Shown here: piece after piece, positions 60,662 through 64,000 of the stretch | Position numbering within the stretch: the stretch's first letter is position 1 | Layout of the letters: each line of letters opens with the position of its first letter | DNA from: Variovorax paradoxus NBRC 15149 | Lineage (GTDB): Bacteria; Pseudomonadota; Gammaproteobacteria; Burkholderiales; Burkholderiaceae_C | Assembly: GCF_001591365.1 (NCBI RefSeq) | Contig: NZ_BCUT01000007.1 | Coordinates: 655,172 to 719,171, forward strand | Direction of reading: 5' to 3' | DNA length: 64,000 bases | Made by a program: the position numbers and the translations under genes | The notes under the pieces: generated by a model | Seen by the model: only the letters and a program-made list of their open reading frames with translations | Databases searched by the model: none | Told to the model about the DNA's origin: nothing

Positions 60662-61105
60662 TCAGCGCCTTGCGCCGCGGATCACCAGTGGGGTGTGCCT
60701 GCGGTCGATGGCCAGTCGCGACGGGTCTTGCGGGTCCTGCAGCAGATGAATGTCAGGCCGGCCCGCGGAAAAATGGGCCAGCAGGTCCTCGTCGATGAGC
60801 GTGCGCAAGGTGGTCTGCTGCTCGATGCCGGCGGCATCGACGTAGGCGACGCCCAGCTGCACGGCCGTCATGCGCTGCCCGACGGGGCCGCGCCGGGAGT
60901 AGCCGCTGGGCGAGCGCACCAGGGAAACCGCAACGCCCTGCAGCGGACGCCCGCTGGCCTGCAGCTGCTGCCACAGCCGGCCTTCCTCGGCATAGGCGCG
61001 ATGGCTCATCAGCGACACCGTGAGCACGATTGCGGCGAGCACGATCACGCCCAGGCTGACGATGCCGAACACTCCCCACAGCACGATCTCGAGCACGTTT
61101 TCCAC
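60662..61105 (-). CDS. small membrane-anchored protein of T6SS cluster
   Basis: A 147-residue protein I do not recognise. One membrane helix lies at about residues 8-32 (VLWGVFGIVSLGVIVLAAIVLTV), with a soluble domain of about 110 residues behind it. The soluble part is beta-rich (VQLGVAYVDAAGIEQQTTL, LLAHFSAGRPDIHLLQDPQDPSRLAI) and resembles DUF3592-type domains only in overall pattern. It is 3 bp after vgrG and 7 bp before the DUF2169 gene, so it belongs to the operon. A membrane immunity protein is one possibility, but no toxin is visible to go with it. Confidence 0.7.
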   Translation of the reverse strand: MENVLEIVLWGVFGIVSLGVIVLAAIVLTVSLMSHRAYAEEGRLWQQLQASGRPLQGVAVSLVRSPSGYSRRGPVGQRMTAVQLGVAYVDAAGIEQQTTLRTLIDEDLLAHFSAGRPDIHLLQDPQDPSRLAIDRRHTPLVIRGARR

Positions 61106-61108
61106 GCT

Positions 61109-63451
61109 TCAGAGCAGGATCTTGAGCGCCTGGATGCCGGCGCGCAGGCCGCCCGTCTTGATCTCCGTGCCCACGAGCTGGATGAGCGCACCGGCATCCC
61201 CCAGCGACATTGCCTTGTTCTTCCACTCCGCGCCCACAGCCTCCAGCTTCACGCCGATGGCCTGCGCCTGCACGCCGATGGCCATCGAACGCACGGCCAC
61301 CACGCCCAGCGAAATGCCCGACACGTCCATGTTCAGGCCGGTGCCGCCCAGGCGGAACCACCTCCAGTCGCTGCTCTTGGAGTAGTTGTTGGTGTAGGAG
61401 ATGGAGTTGTTGGTGTAGTTGACCGTCAGGTTGTTGTAGGTGTTGGACGTCGTGTTGTAGACGTTGGTGTTGATGACGTGCTGCGTCGTGTTGTGGATGT
61501 GGTTCGTCGTGTTGAAGGTCACATCCGGGGAGGTGTGCACCGTCGGGCCGGTCACCGTGGTGTTCGAGGGGCCGTTGACCAGCACGGTGTTCGAGGTGTC
61601 GATGGTGTCGTTGCGTCCGCCGCTCACGAAGCGGATCTCCCGTCCATCGATGGTGCCGTGGAAGCCGCCGGTGATCGCAAGGTTGACGCCGCCCGAGATC
61701 GTGTCGTTCAGCCCGCCGCTGAGCGTGCGCTTCTTGCCGCCCGAAATGGTCTGCGTGACGCCGCCGCTGACCGTTTCGCTGAAGCCGTCGGTCACGTCGC
61801 GCGTGTCGCCGCCGGAGATGGTTTCTTTCGCGCCGGCGGTGATGTCGCGCGTCTCGCCGCTCTGGTAGGTGGCCGACTCGTGGCCCTTGATGAGCGTGGT
61901 GCGGGTGCCGTCGGTGGTGTGCGTTTCGTCGGCTTCCACTTCCACGTCGAGGTTGCGCTCGGCATGCAGCAGGATCTGCTCGGCGCCGCTGCGGTCCTCG
62001 AAGCGCAGCATGTTGGCCTGGTTGGCCGCGCCGCCGCTGCTCGAGCGCGTGAGGATGCCGCTGGCCGTGGCATTGGCGGGCAGTTCCCACGGCGGCATCT
62101 GGTCGTTGTTGTAGACGCGGCCGGTGATGATGGGTCGGTCGGGTTCGCCGCCGATGAAATCGACGATCACTTCCTGGCCCACGCGCGGCATGTGCATGGT
62201 GCCGTAGTTGGCGCCGGCCCAGTTGCTCGACACGCGCACCCAGCACGAGCTGTTCTCGTCCGACTGGCCGTAGCGGTCCCAGCGGAACTGCAGCTTCACG
62301 CGGCCGAAGCGGTCGGTCCAGATCTCTTCGGGGCCGACCACGGTGGCGGTCTGCGGGCCGTTGGTGCGCGGCTTGGGCGTCTTGCGCGCGGGGCGGTAGG
62401 GCACGCTGGAGGGCAGCACGGTGAAGTCGAACTCGCACACCGATTCGGCCGTGCCGCCGGTTGCGTACTCGGGCTCCTGCAGGTCGTAGCGGGTCTGGGT
62501 GACGAGGTATTCGCGGTTGTCGGCCTCGCGCGGGCAGTGTGTCATCTGGAACAGGTAGCCCGGCGCCATGCCCGCCACGTTGGTGTGCCCCGTGGCCAGT
62601 TCGTGCGCGCACTGCAGCTCCTGCAGGCGGATCTTCGCGTAGCTGTCGCCCTGGTCGTTCTCGCTGTAGCCGCCCAGCCATTCATAGACTTCGTAGCTCG
62701 AATGGTCGTGGCCCTTCGGATCCTGCTGCACGCTCTGGAGCGAGGCGCGCGACTTCCTGAAATCGAAGTCGTCGAGCATCACGCGGCCCGAGGTGATCTG
62801 CTCCGAGATGCGCCACTGGTCGATGCAGGGCTCCATGGCGTTCACCACGCGGTCGCGCGGACGGTAGGCGATGGTGGCGTGGCCCGGCAGGGTGCTGTAG
62901 CCGCCGACATCGTCGGCCAGCACCAGCAGGTGCGAGCCGTTGCGGTGCTCGAAGTGGTAGGCAATGCCCTCGTGCTCCATGAGGCGGCAGACGAAGGCGA
63001 AGTCGCTCTCCTGGTACTGCACGCAGTATTCCCATGGGCGGTAGCTGCCGCTGAGGCGCTTCTCGTATTCGAAGCCGTATTTGCCGAGCACTTCGTCGAG
63101 CACGTCGGGCACGCTCATGTTCTGGAAGATGCGGCAGTCGGTGGTGCGCGTGAGGTACCAGAGCCAGGGCTGCACCAATGCGCGGTAGACGTAGTGGCGG
63201 CCGGTTTCGTTGGCGCGGCCCACGAGCTCGAAGCGCACCACGGTGCCGTTGAGAAAGCGCGATGCGCCTTCGTCCTGCAGTTCGAGCGTGAGCGAAGTGC
63301 CCAGCAGCTTCTTCAGGTCGAGGTTGAAGCTGGGGCTGACCATGTCGACCTCGAACTCGAACAGCTGCGAGAGGCCTTCCTGTCCCCGCATCGCGCGGAA
63401 CTTCAGCTGCTCGGCGTTGAGTACGGTGTGAACCTGGACGGTACGTGGCAT
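61109..63451 (-). CDS. vgrG: type VI secretion tip protein VgrG
   Basis: A 780-residue VgrG, the trimeric spike at the tip of the T6SS tube. The gp27-like base spans about residues 1-370 (GLSQLFEFEVDMVSP, RDRVVNAMEP). The gp5-like OB domain lies about 390-465 (DRFGRVKLQFRWDRYGQSDE, VDFIGGEPDRPIITG). After the usual beta-helix (repeats of the SGGxxxTI form, about 535-610), there is an unusual Asn/Thr-rich stretch at about 630-690 and then about 90 residues rich in Gly/Ala/Val. First gene of the T6SS operon. No fused catalytic domain is evident. Confidence 0.95.
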   Translation of the reverse strand: MPRTVQVHTVLNAEQLKFRAMRGQEGLSQLFEFEVDMVSPSFNLDLKKLLGTSLTLELQDEGASRFLNGTVVRFELVGRANETGRHYVYRALVQPWLWYLTRTTDCRIFQNMSVPDVLDEVLGKYGFEYEKRLSGSYRPWEYCVQYQESDFAFVCRLMEHEGIAYHFEHRNGSHLLVLADDVGGYSTLPGHATIAYRPRDRVVNAMEPCIDQWRISEQITSGRVMLDDFDFRKSRASLQSVQQDPKGHDHSSYEVYEWLGGYSENDQGDSYAKIRLQELQCAHELATGHTNVAGMAPGYLFQMTHCPREADNREYLVTQTRYDLQEPEYATGGTAESVCEFDFTVLPSSVPYRPARKTPKPRTNGPQTATVVGPEEIWTDRFGRVKLQFRWDRYGQSDENSSCWVRVSSNWAGANYGTMHMPRVGQEVIVDFIGGEPDRPIITGRVYNNDQMPPWELPANATASGILTRSSSGGAANQANMLRFEDRSGAEQILLHAERNLDVEVEADETHTTDGTRTTLIKGHESATYQSGETRDITAGAKETISGGDTRDVTDGFSETVSGGVTQTISGGKKRTLSGGLNDTISGGVNLAITGGFHGTIDGREIRFVSGGRNDTIDTSNTVLVNGPSNTTVTGPTVHTSPDVTFNTTNHIHNTTQHVINTNVYNTTSNTYNNLTVNYTNNSISYTNNYSKSSDWRWFRLGGTGLNMDVSGISLGVVAVRSMAIGVQAQAIGVKLEAVGAEWKNKAMSLGDAGALIQLVGTEIKTGGLRAGIQALKILL

Positions 63452-63565
63452 TCGAAATTTCCCTGGCCCTTGGGGCTTCTGCGGATGCGAAGCCTTCGAT
63501 TGGCAGTCTAGAAATTCCTTATGTCATATACATGACGTGCGCTTCTGTTGCGGGGCGTTCAAGGG

Positions 63566-63636
63566 TTCGGGGCGCGTGCACAGATCACCGGGTACTCCCC
63601 TCCGCGAATGTCCCCCGGCCTTCGGCCTCCTCCTTG
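63566..63636. repeat. dispersed inverted-arm element, truncated copy D
   Basis: Only the outer end (TTCGGGGCGCGTGCACAG) and most of the first arm (GCGAATGTCCCCCGGCC, GGCC-TTC-GGCC, CTCCTCCTTG) of the element are present. The match stops exactly after CTCCTTG, where copies A-C continue into TTTCGCTGCG. Spacer and second arm are missing. It is about 115 bp upstream of the vgrG start. Confidence 0.8.
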
Positions 63637-64000
63637 TACCGGGACTTCTCGCGCAGTCAAGCACGGGTTTGGGTTGGTTTTTCTGCCAAGCTGTATCGCT
63701 TGCGAGGCATTGAGGATCGAGGCGCAACGAAACGAGGAACAGACTGCACATCTACCGACGGTCTTGTTGCACTGGCACGTGGCCGTGCGGACCCAGATAC
63801 GAACCGCTCAGCGGGGCTCCATTCATTTCTCGTGATGCCCACTACAACCGGCATCACCAAGGAGGAGTCGAGCTTGCCCGCTGCCGGTCTGACCTGTTCA
63901 TTGCATCTTCGAACTCACGTCTGGCAAGCAAATAAACAACAACAAAGGGTATCCGAACGGCTGGCGCTACGTCGCGATCACCGCGACGATGACGCCTGGT
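63637..64000. other. unassigned right edge of window
   Basis: No gene could be supported here. Base composition is less G+C-rich than the rest of the window. Three plus-strand frames each give short protein-like stretches (for example PFISRDAHYNRHHQGG before a stop at about 63933, then INNNKGYPNGWRYVAI in another frame up to the edge). An ATG at 63836 is open to the window end but lacks a good ribosome binding site and a sensible product. A decayed gene or the start of a different locus is possible; the sequence beyond the edge would be needed. Confidence 0.35.

Noticed and set aside
55765..63451. Prophage tail module
   Set aside because: VgrG resembles phage gp27/gp5, but DUF2169, DUF3540, DUF4150 and pentapeptide neighbours are T6SS-specific, and no capsid, tail tube, lysis or integrase genes are present.
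63967..63999. C-terminus of a minus-strand gene (PGVIVAVIAT then stop) entering from the right edge
   Set aside because: Only ten codons are visible, which is not enough to support a gene.
63836..64000. Coding sequence starting at the ATG at 63836 and open to the window end
   Set aside because: Upstream sequence lacks a proper ribosome binding site, the product is low-quality (Gln/Arg runs), and better protein-like stretches occur in other frames.

Overview
The window is high-G+C DNA, densely coded on both strands with many 4-bp ATGA/GTGA overlaps between genes. Gene content (several Bug-type tripartite-tricarboxylate binding proteins, many LysR regulators, acyl-CoA catabolism genes, split pqiA genes, DUF2239, type VI secretion accessory genes) points to a soil or plant-associated betaproteobacterium of the Comamonadaceae, most likely Variovorax. 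That assignment is by content and protein resemblance only; no rRNA or tRNA is present to confirm it.

Layout. 1-7876 (+): an acyl-CoA catabolic run with two acyl-CoA dehydrogenases, two short-chain dehydrogenases, a hotdog thioesterase, a medium-chain reductase, a GST-like protein, a Dabb protein and a small membrane protein. 8196-13945: LysR/azoreductase and LysR/(MFS, aldo-keto reductase) divergent pairs and a hydratase-family gene. 14257-20446: a GntR-controlled unit with a Bug binding protein, a PLP aminotransferase and a 1025-residue FAD/Fe-S dehydrogenase, which together could import, oxidise and transaminate a 2-hydroxy acid. 20468-25674: MGMT, LysR/MFS, a PPOX flavoprotein and a membrane M48 protease. 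25888-32197: two MFS exporters followed by a pqiA-pqiA-pqiB-pqiC lipid-transport set. 32359-38739: an EmrB-type exporter, an S9 lipoprotein peptidase, a two-component system and a VOC protein with a clear operator-promoter. 38761-41556 (-): a GIY-YIG/MarR/DUF2239/MATE operon with a palindrome-covered, apparently near-leaderless promoter. 42149-50681 (-): a sugar-acid operon (UxuR-like GntR, two binding proteins, idonate/gulonate-type dehydrogenase, amino-acid-type ABC importer, mannonate dehydratase, fructuronate reductase). 50868-55756: Tex, a patatin-like lipase and an orphan Bug protein. 55765-63451 (-): a six-gene T6SS tip-loading cluster (VgrG, DUF2169 plus pentapeptide repeats, pentapeptide repeat protein, DUF3540, PAAR-like DUF4150) without a recognisable toxin or immunity gene.

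Four intergenic gaps carry copies of one roughly 280-bp element built as two long inverted arms around a conserved spacer; the fourth copy, near the right edge, is cut off inside its first arm. This dispersed element, the MarR/DUF2239 operon with its promoter, and the toxin-less T6SS cluster are the least explained parts of the window.
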